A stretch of DNA of 64,000 bases, taken from positions 2,792,001 through 2,856,000 of the forward strand of contig NZ_CP139420.1 of NCBI RefSeq assembly GCF_034119845.1. Direction: 5' to 3'. Within the stretch, counting starts at the first letter, position 1; every line of letters begins with the position of its first letter. The notes below the pieces were generated by a model. The model did not search any database and was not told the origin of the DNA. It saw nothing but the letters and a program-made list of their open reading frames with translations. The position numbers and the translations under genes were made by a program. This stretch comes from Flavobacterium sp. NG2. Lineage in GTDB: Bacteria > Bacteroidota > Bacteroidia > Flavobacteriales > Flavobacteriaceae. This document shows positions 1 through 8,578 of this stretch, piece after piece.

Positions 1-14
1 AATATATGTAAAAA

Positions 15-704
15 TTAAATAGCATTCCAAATGATTTCATTAGGAGTTTGTGCAATTAAAGTTATATTTTCTTTACTTACAGGATGAATGAAGATTAATT
101 TTCTGGCATGCAAGTGAATTCCACCATCAGGATTGCTTCTGTCAAAGCCATATTTTAAATCTCCTTTAATAGGAGAGCCAATAGCTGCAAGCTGCGCTCG
201 TATTTGATGGTGTCTACCAGTATGTAAATTGATTTCTAAAGCAAAATAGTTGTTCAACTCTTTGATGATTGTATAGTCTAAACTTGCAACTTTACTGTCG
301 GGAACCTCTTTTAGATGTGCCTTTGAGCTGTTGTTCTTTTCATTTCGCTTTAAGTAATGAACCAGTTTGTCTTGATTTTTTGGAGGTTTGTTTTTTACAA
401 CGGCCCAATAGGTTTTTTGAGTTTCTCTATTTTTAAATAATTCGTTTAGACGAGTAAGGGCTTTGCTTGTACGTGCAAAAACTACGATTCCGGTGGTAGG
501 TCTGTCTAGGCGATGAACAACACCGAGGAAAACTTCACCCGGCTTGTTGTATTTATCTTTAATATATTCTTTTACAACTTCAGATAAGGGTTTATCACCT
601 GTTTTATCACCTTGTACAATATCACCAACTCTTTTGTTGATGACAATGATGTGATTGTCTTCGTGGATGACTTGTAAGTTGTCTTTGGTTGATACTATTT
701 TCAT
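15..704 (-). CDS. RluA-family RNA pseudouridine synthase
   Basis: Converts uridine to pseudouridine in structural RNA, probably 23S rRNA. The catalytic motif HRLDRPTTG lies near residues 64-72, with Asp67 as the expected nucleophile. The late family motif TGRHHQIR is also present. At 229 residues there is no N-terminal S4 RNA-binding domain, so this is the short RluA/RluC-like form. It is the last gene of a minus-strand run after panB and a four-helix-bundle gene, with 16 bases separating it from the latter. The family is clear; which uridine is modified cannot be read from the sequence. Confidence 0.9.
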   Translation of the reverse strand: MKIVSTKDNLQVIHEDNHIIVINKRVGDIVQGDKTGDKPLSEVVKEYIKDKYNKPGEVFLGVVHRLDRPTTGIVVFARTSKALTRLNELFKNRETQKTYWAVVKNKPPKNQDKLVHYLKRNEKNNSSKAHLKEVPDSKVASLDYTIIKELNNYFALEINLHTGRHHQIRAQLAAIGSPIKGDLKYGFDRSNPDGGIHLHARKLIFIHPVSKENITLIAQTPNEIIWNAI

Positions 705-720
705 AGGGACTTCTTAGATT

Positions 721-1083
721 TTAGACTTCTTCGATTTTTAGACTGGATCTAAATTTTGAAGTCATTTTGACGATTTCATCCAATTTAACAGTTAAGGAAT
801 CGAGATCTTTATAGTTTATAAAGCCTAAATCAGAAGAAATTAAAAGTTGTGTTTCAATTTCGTAGCAGGAACCAATAGCAATTTCTAAAAATCTTAAAAA
901 ATCTTTATTAGAACTTCTAGAAGATCCTTCTGCAATATTTGATGGAATAGATACGGATGCTCTTCTTAATTGGGATGTTATTCCAAATTTTTTATCACTG
1001 GGAAAAGTTGCAGTAATACAATAAATCTCTACACAAAATATTCTGCTTTTTTTCCAAATTAAAAGTTCTTTAAATTGATGCAT
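721..1083 (-). CDS. four-helix bundle protein (S23/IVP family)
   Basis: A 120-residue helical protein of the family first seen in 23S rRNA intervening sequences. The typical features are LxxWKKS near the N-terminus, QLRRASVSIPSNIAEGS in the middle, and a C-terminal amphipathic helix. Its molecular role is unknown. Here it is free-standing between panB and the RluA-type gene, on the same strand, 61 bases after panB and 16 before the RluA gene. It is probably co-transcribed with them. The family is often mobile and scattered in Bacteroidota. Confidence 0.85.
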   Translation of the reverse strand: MHQFKELLIWKKSRIFCVEIYCITATFPSDKKFGITSQLRRASVSIPSNIAEGSSRSSNKDFLRFLEIAIGSCYEIETQLLISSDLGFINYKDLDSLTVKLDEIVKMTSKFRSSLKIEEV

Positions 1084-1144
1084 CGTATGAGTTTTGGTTA
1101 AAGTCCATAAGTCTAAAAAATCTAATTATTCTAGATATCTAAAT

Positions 1145-1963
1145 TTAATATTGTTCTTTTTCGTTAGGAAAATCTAGTGATTTTACATCTGTCACATACT
1201 GACTGATGGCAGTTGTCATGCCTTCATAAAGGTTCATGTAGCGACGTAAAAAACGAGGACTAAATTCATTGTTCATTCCTAGCATATCGTGAATAACGAG
1301 TACCTGTCCGTCAACATTTCCACCCGCTCCAATTCCTATGACAGGAATCGAAATACTTTTAGCTACTTGTTCTGCAAGGTGTGCAGGTATTTTTTCTAAA
1401 ACAATAGCAAAACAACCTATTTTTTCTAATAATTTGGCGTCGCTAATCAGTTTTTCAGCTTCTTGTTCTTCTTTGGCACGAACAGTATAGGTTCCAAATT
1501 TGTATATGGACTGCGGTGTAAGACCTAAATGTCCCATAACCGGTATTCCGGCATTAAGAATTTTTTTGATTGATTCTTTTATTTCCTTTCCACCTTCTAA
1601 TTTAACTGCATGTCCACCGCTTTCTTTCATGATTCTGATAGCAGAACGCAAGGCTTCTTTAGGGTCAGATTGATAACTACCAAAAGGTAAATCAACGACT
1701 ACTAAAGCTCTTTCGATAGCTCGCACTACAGAAGAAGCGTGGTATATCATTTGGTCTAAGGTGATTGGTAATGTTGTTTCGTGACCTGCCATCACATTTG
1801 AAGCAGAATCACCTACAAGGATAACGTCAACACCAGCGGTGTCAACAATTTTCGCCATGGTGTAATCGTAGGCTGTAAGCATAGAGATTTTTTCTCCATG
1901 AACTTTCATGTCAATTAATGACTTGGTAGTTATTCTTTTGTAATCTTTTTTTGCTACAGACAT
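1145..1963 (-). CDS. panB: 3-methyl-2-oxobutanoate hydroxymethyltransferase
   Basis: Transfers a hydroxymethyl group from methylene-tetrahydrofolate to 2-oxoisovalerate, giving ketopantoate, the first step to pantothenate and CoA. The 272-residue length is usual. [18 protein letters not shown], with metal-binding Asp near residue 52, and VVDLPFGSY are the characteristic TIM-barrel motifs. GHLGLTPQS and GIGAGG are further family signatures. The start [10 protein letters not shown] matches relatives. It heads the minus-strand run with the S23-like and RluA-like genes. coaBC, at 42.4 kb, acts later in the same pathway. Confidence 0.97.
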   Translation of the reverse strand: MSVAKKDYKRITTKSLIDMKVHGEKISMLTAYDYTMAKIVDTAGVDVILVGDSASNVMAGHETTLPITLDQMIYHASSVVRAIERALVVVDLPFGSYQSDPKEALRSAIRIMKESGGHAVKLEGGKEIKESIKKILNAGIPVMGHLGLTPQSIYKFGTYTVRAKEEQEAEKLISDAKLLEKIGCFAIVLEKIPAHLAEQVAKSISIPVIGIGAGGNVDGQVLVIHDMLGMNNEFSPRFLRRYMNLYEGMTTAISQYVTDVKSLDFPNEKEQY

Positions 1964-2191
1964 TCTGATTTATTTAGGATTAAACCCTAGATGAAATTTG
2001 GGCTAAAAGAGTTTTATTTTGGATGTAAAATTAATCAAATAATTTAATGTTAACCTAATTCTAATAAGAAATGAACTTCATTGTTCTGTAAAGATTAATG
2101 AAGTTCATTTTGTCTGTTGATTATTATTTTTTACTAAAAGTTTTAAAATGAAACGATTAATGATGTGGTCGGTACAATAAAAAGAAGATTG

Positions 2192-2491
2192 TTAATGTGT
2201 TTTCATTTCGCTTTTACGTTTGTTTAATTGCGTTTCGATATCCGCCATTGTTTCTGCAGCGGCAATTTCAAACGAAGTTTCATTAGAGGATGCAAATATT
2301 CGTGGTCCTGGACAGCTCAACGTGACTTCACAAATTTTGCCTTTTCCATGAGAGTCTTTTTCTTCCTTAAAAATAACACCTGCACGTATAACCCAATCAA
2401 AATGTTTAGTCAATGCGTCCAGTTTTTTTATTATAACATGTTCGGCAGTTTTGTTCGTTTCAGCATGTACAAATTGTATAGTCGATTCCAT
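2192..2491 (-). CDS. hpf: HPF/RaiA-family ribosome-associated factor
   Basis: A 99-residue protein of the ribosome hibernation-promoting (sigma-54 modulation) family. Such proteins bind the 30S decoding site and help ribosomes dimerise or go idle during stress. The compact alpha/beta layout fits, with an early HAETN segment, a central strand with CEVTLSCPG, and a late SFEIAAAETMADIETQLNK helix. There is no C-terminal dimerisation domain, so it is the short form. It is divergent from dnaK, about 410 bases away; both are stress genes, but co-regulation is only an inference. Confidence 0.85.
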   Translation of the reverse strand: MESTIQFVHAETNKTAEHVIIKKLDALTKHFDWVIRAGVIFKEEKDSHGKGKICEVTLSCPGPRIFASSNETSFEIAAAETMADIETQLNKRKSEMKTH

Positions 2492-2750
2492 ATAGTACTT
2501 TTTTAAGTTAATAATTAATGTAAGGGGTGTATTTATAAAGTAAGTGCGGTTTAGCTAATTTTAGAATTTAATAGATGGGAGGTGTATTTTCAAATTTACA
2601 CAATTATTTTAATTCTTTAGTATTTTCGAAACTATAAATTAAAGCTTAAATGAATGTTATATTATGTTGTTTTGTTTTGGTAAATTAAAAAATGGAGTTT
2701 GTGGGGTATTTTTTTAAGTTTAGGAAACTAAATGAGGTTGGTAATAGGTT

Positions 2751-2782
2751 ATGACAGTTTGGGGTCAGTGTCAGTTTGTCAT
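2751..2782. promoter_or_regulatory. candidate activator site upstream of dnaK
   Basis: The stretch begins ATGACA and ends TGTCAT, which are inverted copies. Inside it the nonamers GACAGTTTG and GTCAGTTTG form a near direct repeat. Two more near-identical blocks, CGCCATTTT and TGCCATTTT, follow before the promoter. It lies about 55-85 bases upstream of the -24 element of the dnaK sigma-54 candidate, a plausible place for an enhancer-binding protein. The repeats are visible; the function is inferred. The rest of 2507-2904 is AT-rich and shows no gene. Confidence 0.4.
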
Positions 2783-2834
2783 ATTATTTTCCGCCATTTT
2801 AACAAAAACTGCCATTTTTTTAAGCGGATTTTGC

Positions 2835-2851
2835 TTGGCACAATGATTGCT
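2835..2851 (+). promoter_or_regulatory. candidate sigma-54 (-24/-12) promoter of dnaK
   Basis: TTGGCACAATGATTGCT fits the sigma-54 consensus TGGCAC-N5-TTGCW. The invariant GG (2837-2838) and GC (2849-2850) are separated by exactly 10 bases. Transcription would start near 2861-2863, giving a leader of about 43 bases before the dnaK ATG at 2905. No equally good TAnnTTTG box is seen close to this gene. The match is strong by eye but no scoring was done. Confidence 0.65.
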
Positions 2852-2904
2852 TTAAAGTGACCAAGTTATAAAACGAATATATAATAAAATTAAATATAAT
2901 AAAA

Positions 2905-4791
2905 ATGGGTAAAATAATCGGAATTGATTTAGGTACTACAAACTCTTGTGTTTCTGTAATGGAAGGTAATGAAGCAGTTGTAATTCCTAATGCAGAAGGA
3001 AAAAGAACAACGCCATCTATCATTGCTTTTGTAGAAGGTGGAGAAATTAAGGTAGGGGATCCTGCAAAAAGACAAGCAGTAACTAATCCAACTAAGACTA
3101 TTGCTTCTATCAAACGTTTTATGGGACATTCTTTCGGTGAGATTTCAGCTGAAGCTAAAAGAGTTCCTTATTCAGTAGTAAAAGGAGATAACAATACGCC
3201 ACGTGTGGATATTGACGGTCGTTTATATACTGCTCAAGAATTGTCAGCTATGACACTTCAAAAAATGAAAAAAACTGCTGAAGACTATTTAGGTCAAACA
3301 GTAACTGAAGCGGTTATTACTGTTCCTGCTTACTTTAACGATGCACAACGTCAAGCTACTAAAGAAGCTGGTGAAATTGCAGGACTTAAAGTAATGCGTA
3401 TCATCAATGAGCCTACTGCTGCGGCATTAGCTTACGGATTAGATAAAAAAGGAACTGATCAAAAAATTGCTGTTTACGATTTAGGTGGAGGTACTTTTGA
3501 TATTTCTGTTCTTGAATTAGGAGACGGAGTTTTCGAAGTATTATCTACAAATGGAGATACTCACTTAGGAGGTGACGATTTTGACCAAGTTATCATTGAC
3601 TGGTTAGCTGACGAATTTAATGCTGAAGAAGGTATTGACTTACGTTTAGACCCAATGTCATTACAACGTATCAAAGAAGCTGCTGAAAAAGCTAAAATTG
3701 AGTTGTCATCATCTGCTGAAACAGAAATCAACTTACCATACGTAACTGCTACTGCTTCTGGACCAAAACACTTAGTGAAAAAATTATCTCGTTCTCAATT
3801 TGAGAAATTAGCTGATTCATTAGTAAAACGTTCTATGGCTCCTGTAGCTCAAGCCTTGAAAGATGCTGGTTTATCTACTTCAGATATCGACCAAGTAATC
3901 TTAGTAGGTGGTTCTACTCGTATCCCAAGAATTGTTGAAGAAGTTGAAAAATTCTTCGGTAAAAAAGCGTCTAAAGGAGTTAACCCTGATGAGGTTGTAG
4001 CTATTGGAGCTGCTATCCAAGGTGGTGTACTTTCTGGAGATGTAAAAGATGTATTGTTACTTGACGTAACTCCTTTATCTTTAGGTATCGAAACTATGGG
4101 TGGTGTAATGACTACTTTAATTGAGTCTAACACAACTATCCCAACTAAAAAATCTCAAGTTTTCTCTACTGCTGCTGATTCTCAACCATCTGTTGAAATT
4201 CACGTATTGCAAGGAGCTAGAGCAATGGCTGCTGATAACAAAACTATCGGTCGTTTCCATTTAGATGGTATTCCACCAGCACCAAGAGGAGTTCCTCAAA
4301 TTGAAGTAACTTTTGATATTGATGCTAATGGTATCATCAAAGTTTCTGCAACTGACAAAGGAACAGGTAAATCTCATGACATTCGTATCGAAGCTTCTTC
4401 TGGATTAACTGCTGAAGAAATCGAAAAAATGAAAAAAGATGCTGAAGCTAACGCTGAGTCTGATAAAATAGCTAAAGAAAGAGCTGAGAAATTAAACGAA
4501 GCTGATGGAATGATCTTCCAAACTGAATCTCAATTGAAAGAGTTAGGAGATAAACTTTCTGATGATGATAAAGTTGCTGTTGAGTACGCTTTAACTGAAT
4601 TGAGAATGGCTCATCAATCTCAAGACTTACCAGCTATTCAAACTGCTTTAGATAACATCAATGCAGCTTGGAAAAAAGCTACTGAAGCAATGTATGCTCA
4701 AGGAGAACAAGCTCAAGGTGGTGCTCAACCACAAGGAGAACAAACTCAAGGAGATAACGTTGAAGACGTTGAATTCGAAGAAGTAAAATAA
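2905..4791 (+). CDS. dnaK: chaperone DnaK (Hsp70)
   Basis: ATP-driven chaperone that binds exposed hydrophobic peptides together with DnaJ and GrpE. At 628 residues it is complete. The nucleotide-binding domain starts with GIDLGTTNS (5-13) and has the second phosphate motif DLGGGTFD near 192. The substrate-binding domain includes [15 protein letters not shown] Gln/Gly-rich linker near the end ([13 protein letters not shown]) leads to the acidic EEVK tail. No grpE or dnaJ is nearby. A candidate sigma-54 promoter lies upstream and a strong terminator downstream. The last dozen codons are duplicated about 1 kb downstream beyond the RAYT gene. Confidence 0.99.
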   Translation: MGKIIGIDLGTTNSCVSVMEGNEAVVIPNAEGKRTTPSIIAFVEGGEIKVGDPAKRQAVTNPTKTIASIKRFMGHSFGEISAEAKRVPYSVVKGDNNTPRVDIDGRLYTAQELSAMTLQKMKKTAEDYLGQTVTEAVITVPAYFNDAQRQATKEAGEIAGLKVMRIINEPTAAALAYGLDKKGTDQKIAVYDLGGGTFDISVLELGDGVFEVLSTNGDTHLGGDDFDQVIIDWLADEFNAEEGIDLRLDPMSLQRIKEAAEKAKIELSSSAETEINLPYVTATASGPKHLVKKLSRSQFEKLADSLVKRSMAPVAQALKDAGLSTSDIDQVILVGGSTRIPRIVEEVEKFFGKKASKGVNPDEVVAIGAAIQGGVLSGDVKDVLLLDVTPLSLGIETMGGVMTTLIESNTTIPTKKSQVFSTAADSQPSVEIHVLQGARAMAADNKTIGRFHLDGIPPAPRGVPQIEVTFDIDANGIIKVSATDKGTGKSHDIRIEASSGLTAEEIEKMKKDAEANAESDKIAKERAEKLNEADGMIFQTESQLKELGDKLSDDDKVAVEYALTELRMAHQSQDLPAIQTALDNINAAWKKATEAMYAQGEQAQGGAQPQGEQTQGDNVEDVEFEEVK

Positions 4792-4798
4792 GTATTTT

Positions 4799-4826
4799 GT
4801 AGAGATGCGATGCATCACGTCTTTAC
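4799..4826. repeat. GATGCATC-centred palindrome after dnaK
   Basis: A near-perfect palindrome centred on GATGCATC, with arms GTAGAGAtGc and cGtCTTTAC. It begins within eight bases of the dnaK stop codon. It resembles short REP-like palindromes found in many Bacteroidota. The second copy of the dnaK tail at 5.8 kb lacks it and runs straight on to the terminator. Confidence 0.7.
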
Positions 4827-4840
4827 ATACAATAATAGAA

Positions 4841-4868
4841 AACCGAGCTAGAAATGGCTCGGTTTTTT
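4841..4868 (+). terminator. dnaK rho-independent terminator
   Basis: Stem AACCGAGC / GCTCGGTT around a short TAGAAATG loop, followed by seven T residues. It lies 50 bases after the dnaK stop. Three diverged copies of the same hairpin occur at about 4949-4974, 5851-5877 and 5957-5984. Confidence 0.9.
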
Positions 4869-4884
4869 TGTTTACATGTGTTAC

Positions 4885-4920
4885 ACCCGACAGGTTTTAA
4901 AAACCTGTCGGGTGTAACAT
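4885..4920. repeat. REP-like palindrome CCCGACAGG...CCTGTCGGG, left copy
   Basis: The arms ACACCCGACAGGTTTT and AAAACCTGTCGGGTGT form an almost perfect palindrome. A second full copy is at 5891-5924. Single arms are at 4987-5003 and 5036-5047, and a decayed version is at 5671-5703. All surround the RAYT gene at 5062-5655, as expected for palindromes recognised by a linked RAYT. Confidence 0.85.
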
Positions 4921-4981
4921 TTAGGGCTGACAATAATAAGAATAAAAATCCGAGCTAAATGGCTCGGATTTTTTACTTATA

Positions 4982-5047
4982 TTCAAAAACCTGTCGGGTG
5001 TACTATTTAGGACTGATACTATTTAAGAATAAAAAAACCTGTCGGGT
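4982..5047. repeat. half-palindrome module left of the RAYT
   Basis: About 58 bases that match 5905-5962 nearly base for base: a single palindrome arm, then ACTATTTAGGACTGA and ACTATTTAAGAATAAAAAAA. It then runs into another palindrome arm (CCTGTCGGGTTT) instead of the terminator hairpin. It marks the left border of the RAYT unit and shows that this module has been copied at least three times locally. Confidence 0.75.
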
Positions 5048-5061
5048 TTAGTTTTTTTATA

Positions 5062-5655
5062 TCAAAACCAATCTATATCATTGAATTCTCCATTTTGACT
5101 ATGAATTGCTTTAAAGTTATCAATATTTTCAAAAAAAGAAATTGTTTTTCCGCGTTGTAATTTTGTTGGTTTATTTGAGATACAAGATAAATAGGAGCTC
5201 CATGGATATTCAATGGGATGTTCGCAAAATCCATGATTGACAGGATTATAATGGATGTATTTTATAATGTTTTGTAAATACTTTTCATTATTAACTTGTT
5301 TCCGTTTAAACGGTCGCTCAAATAAAGCCCCGTGTCTATTAAAACTTTTGTTGATTGATTTTGTATAAGCATTAAATAAATTTCCAAAAGATTGGTGGGG
5401 TGGAATGATTTTTTTTAGTTCAAATGATTCTTGAAGTAGAACCATTTCTTCCAATGATTTAATGCGCACCAATAAATGAAAGTGATTTTTTAATAAACAC
5501 CAAGCGTATGTTTCAGCAATGGGATCAATATGTTTTGCATACAATTGTAAAAAATAATCTTGATTTCTATTTTCTTTAAATAAATTTTCATTGTTGATTC
5601 CTCTATTATAAATATGATAGTACATTCCGAATTCAAGTTTTTCAATTAATTGCAT
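5062..5655 (-). CDS. REP-associated tyrosine transposase (RAYT, Y1 family)
   Basis: A 197-residue single-strand transposase-like protein of the IS200/REP family. It carries the HUH metal motif NHFHLLV (His58, His60), a candidate nucleophile in YIHYNPV (Tyr136), and the family motifs HGALFERPFKRK and YPWSSY. It appears intact. Such proteins nick and join palindromic REP DNA and are usually single-copy rather than true insertion sequences. Palindromes with arms CCCGACAGG flank it on both sides, and both flanks also carry copies of the dnaK tail and terminator. The gene is convergent with dnaK. Confidence 0.9.
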   Translation of the reverse strand: MQLIEKLEFGMYYHIYNRGINNENLFKENRNQDYFLQLYAKHIDPIAETYAWCLLKNHFHLLVRIKSLEEMVLLQESFELKKIIPPHQSFGNLFNAYTKSINKSFNRHGALFERPFKRKQVNNEKYLQNIIKYIHYNPVNHGFCEHPIEYPWSSYLSCISNKPTKLQRGKTISFFENIDNFKAIHSQNGEFNDIDWF

Positions 5656-5802
5656 ATTTTTCTTGATATTTAACCCGTCAGATTTTTGAAACCTTTCGGG
5701 TTTGGTTTATATTTTTTAGTACATATAAAATGAATAATAGTATAAAAGTAATTAATTGTTTACAAATTATAAATAAATAAAAAAAGGAAGCTCAAGAAGA
5801 AA

Positions 5803-5838
5803 AATAATGAAGATGTTGAATTCGAAGAAGTAAAATAA
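5803..5838 (+). pseudogene. duplicated 3' tail of dnaK
   Basis: Reads [11 protein letters not shown] and stop in one frame, matching the last residues of DnaK ([11 protein letters not shown]). Identity continues at the DNA level through TAAGTATT after the stop. There is no start codon or upstream chaperone sequence, so this is a copied fragment. It is followed by copies of the dnaK terminator and of the REP-like palindrome in the same order as behind the real gene, which shows that the duplication included the downstream region. Confidence 0.85.
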
Positions 5839-5850
5839 GTATTAAGATTA

Positions 5851-5987
5851 AATTGAGCTAGAAATAGCTCGGTTTTTTATTTACTGGTGTTACACCCGAC
5901 AGGTTTCAAAAACCTGTCGGGTGAACTATTTAGGACTGACACTATTTAAGAATAAAAAAACCGAGCTAAATGGCTCGGTTTTATTTT
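5851..5987. repeat. right copy of the terminator-palindrome-terminator module
   Basis: Contains a terminator-like hairpin GAGCTAGAAATAGCTC with a T run, the full palindrome CCCGACAGG...CCTGTCGGG (5891-5924), ACTATTTAGGACTGAC, and a second hairpin ACCGAGCTAAATGGCTCGGTT with T residues. The order equals 4841-4975 on the other side of the RAYT. The final hairpin could end transcripts of either dnaK readthrough or the convergent helicase gene at 6045. Confidence 0.85.
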
Positions 5988-6044
5988 TTTGAGAAATATT
6001 GGTTTTAAATATTGAAATTTAATAGATATCAATTTCAATTAATA

Positions 6045-7304
6045 TTAATACCAACGTTTTTTATTCTGTTTTGAATTAGCTGATTTTCTAGATTTATGAC
6101 GTTCACCACTTCGGTTTGAATTTTTGGGTTTTGTAGAACCACCTGGGGCTGTTTCTGGATTTCCAGAATGCCATGGATAAGGATGGTCACTAATGGTTTT
6201 TACATCTACTTTAATTAATTTTTGAATGTCTTTCCAGTATCCATGCTCGTCTTTACCACAAAAAGAAATGGCAACACCACCGTTTCCGGCACGTCCAGTT
6301 CTTCCAATTCGATGTACATAAGTTTCAGGAATATTAGGCAAATCAAAATTAATAACCACTGGTAATTGATCTATGTCAATTCCACGTGCAGCTATATCAG
6401 TAGCTACTAGTACACCTACTTCTTTGTTTTTAAAAGCATCTAGAACGCGTTGTCTAGCGTTTTGAGATTTGTCTCCGTGAATTGCCTCGGCAGGAATATC
6501 TTTTTTGCGTAAAGCTTTAACCACATTATCTGCACCGTGTTTGGTTCTTGAGAAAACCAACACATCTGTTAGATTTTCATTTTTAATCAAATGGTACAAT
6601 AAATTTCGTTTTTCGCCTTTTTCAACATAATAAATACGTTGTTCTACATTCTCAGCAGTAGAAGATACTGGAGAAACAGTAACGGTTTCAGGATTGGTCA
6701 AAAACATTTCGGCTAATTCACGTATAGCAATAGGCATCGTAGCAGAGAAAAATAGTGTTTGTCTGTTTTTAGGAGTCAATTTGACAATTTTCTTCACGTC
6801 ATTTACAAAGCCCATGTCAAGCATTTGGTCTGCCTCATCTAATACTAAGACATGTAAATGGTCTAAATCAATGAATCCTTGTTTGTGTAAATCTAATAGC
6901 CTACCAGGTGTGGCAATCAAAATATCGATCCCTTTTTTGAGGGCATCTACCTGTGGGTTTTGAGAAACTCCACCAAAGATGGTCAACTGGGTTAAGTTGG
7001 TGTATTTTGCATAGGTGTCAAAACTTTGGCCAATTTGAACCGCAAGTTCGCGAGTAGGAGTAACGACTAAGGCACGTATTTGTTTTGCTTTTTTGGATGA
7101 GCCAACAATACGGTGTAATTGATGTATGATAGGGATTGCAAATGCTCCAGTTTTTCCTGTTCCCGTTTGAGCACAACCAATTAAATCATTTCCAGCTAAA
7201 ATCAGCGGAATGGATTGTTCTTGGATAGGAGTAGGGGTTGTATAGCCTTCTTCGTAAATGGCTTTTTGGATACTTTTTGAAAGTGATAATTCTTCGAATA
7301 ACAT
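6045..7304 (-). CDS. rhlE: DEAD-box RNA helicase, RhlE type
   Basis: ATP-dependent RNA helicase, likely acting in ribosome assembly or RNA turnover. From the ATG at 7304 the protein is 419 residues. The Q motif (TTPTPIQEQ) precedes Walker A AQTGTGKT (45-52). DEAD is at 156-159, then FSATMP, and HRIGRTGRAG closes the second RecA domain. The tail is rich in Lys, Arg and Ser, as in RhlE. An in-frame ATG 16 codons further upstream exists, but MLFEELSLSK matches the family start and was chosen. Confidence 0.93.
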   Translation of the reverse strand: MLFEELSLSKSIQKAIYEEGYTTPTPIQEQSIPLILAGNDLIGCAQTGTGKTGAFAIPIIHQLHRIVGSSKKAKQIRALVVTPTRELAVQIGQSFDTYAKYTNLTQLTIFGGVSQNPQVDALKKGIDILIATPGRLLDLHKQGFIDLDHLHVLVLDEADQMLDMGFVNDVKKIVKLTPKNRQTLFFSATMPIAIRELAEMFLTNPETVTVSPVSSTAENVEQRIYYVEKGEKRNLLYHLIKNENLTDVLVFSRTKHGADNVVKALRKKDIPAEAIHGDKSQNARQRVLDAFKNKEVGVLVATDIAARGIDIDQLPVVINFDLPNIPETYVHRIGRTGRAGNGGVAISFCGKDEHGYWKDIQKLIKVDVKTISDHPYPWHSGNPETAPGGSTKPKNSNRSGERHKSRKSANSKQNKKRWY

Positions 7305-7426
7305 ATTTTTGGTATTAAATATCCTGTAATAAGTACAGGGATAGTCTTGCAAAGATAGTGTTATTTATCTATTCCTTATAAATAGGCTGTTTTATGCTCG
7401 AATAAATTATCGTTGTCAACAAATGA

Positions 7427-8455
7427 TTATTGGTTAGTTTTAATAAAATCAGTTACTAAATAGCCGATTAACTTTCCTATTAAATGGTTGTTTTTTTCTT
7501 CGCCTAAATCGGGTGCACCTTCACAAATATGCATATAAGTTGCATTTTTATGTTTTCCAAAAAAAGAAACAAACTGACGCAGTTCTTCAACAGAAAAACC
7601 ACTTACGGTCATGGCACTACTCGCAATATTTGGAATAGCATCTAGGTCGATTTCAATACCATAAGCATCGGTTTTAATGAATTCGTGAGAAGCCACCATT
7701 TCTTGATAGAAATTTTTCTCGGTTCTAATTTTGATGCTATCGTAGGTATTGTAACGTACCCTTTCGTCTGTTTTTTTGATGATATCCAAAACACTTTTTG
7801 AAGTGTAGTTTTCGTGTAACCCAAAAATGAAGTATTTCTTTAAAAAACCTTCTTGATAAGCATAAGAAAAACCGTTACCACTATGACGTCCTTCTAAAAT
7901 TCGAAAATCAGAATGAGCATCAAAGTTAATGGCATTTACAGGTTTTCCTTTGGCAAGTGCCGCTCCTTTAATATTACCGTAAGCGTTATTATGTCCGCCA
8001 CCGATGATAATCGGAATTTTACCTGATTTGATGATGTTGAATATAATATGAGAAACTTCTTTGTCTATTTTTTCGACTAATTGACTAAGTTTTAAGCGAT
8101 CGTCTATATTGTTAAAATTCAATCCTTCGGCCTCTTTCATTTGTTCTCGAACATCAACTTCACCCAGTACGATGATTTGATTTCCTTTACTAAAACGATT
8201 GTGCTGAATATTAGCAATGCTTTTAATGGCCGTTTTCCAAGCAGATGCAGCTCCAGGTCTTCCAAAATTAGCTTGAATCCCCACATCTTCTGGAATCCCT
8301 AGAAGGACATATTTGGCTTCACATGCTTTTAAAAATGAAATTGAGTCTGCTCCAGAAGGAACAGTAATCATTTTTTCGCCAAATTTTATTTCACCACTTC
8401 TATGATTTGTAACCTTTGCAAGGTCTTTCGATGTGAATGGTAAAAGGTTTTCCAT
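7427..8455 (-). CDS. arginase/formimidoylglutamase-family hydrolase
   Basis: A 342-residue binuclear manganese hydrolase of the ureohydrolase fold. Metal ligands are visible: His155 in GGGHNN, Asp179/His181/Asp183 in FDAHSDF, and Asp270/Asp272 in EIDLDAIP. The protein is longer than agmatinases and resembles the Bacteroidota formimidoylglutamase-like group, which would act in histidine breakdown. No hut genes are nearby, so the substrate is not settled. It starts divergently from the coiled-coil protein gene at 8579. Confidence 0.8.
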   Translation of the reverse strand: MENLLPFTSKDLAKVTNHRSGEIKFGEKMITVPSGADSISFLKACEAKYVLLGIPEDVGIQANFGRPGAASAWKTAIKSIANIQHNRFSKGNQIIVLGEVDVREQMKEAEGLNFNNIDDRLKLSQLVEKIDKEVSHIIFNIIKSGKIPIIIGGGHNNAYGNIKGAALAKGKPVNAINFDAHSDFRILEGRHSGNGFSYAYQEGFLKKYFIFGLHENYTSKSVLDIIKKTDERVRYNTYDSIKIRTEKNFYQEMVASHEFIKTDAYGIEIDLDAIPNIASSAMTVSGFSVEELRQFVSFFGKHKNATYMHICEGAPDLGEEKNNHLIGKLIGYLVTDFIKTNQ

Positions 8456-8578
8456 GAATTTTTTTTCTCAAAAATAATATAAATGTGCTAACTAACGTTA
8501 TTAGTTGAATATTTATTCATTAAATTTGGAAAATTATTAAACCAGTAGAAAAACTAACAATTAGAAAACAACTAAAAA

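Noticed and set aside
2228-2506. Open frame of 92 codons antisense to the HPF/RaiA gene
   Set aside because: Fully overlaps a recognised gene; Cys/Phe-rich composition is typical of an antisense frame in AT-rich DNA.
3849-4133. Open frame on the minus strand inside dnaK, and others like it inside recG, priA, uvrD and uvrA
   Set aside because: These lie wholly within strongly conserved genes and their translations match no family; they are shadows of the coding strand.
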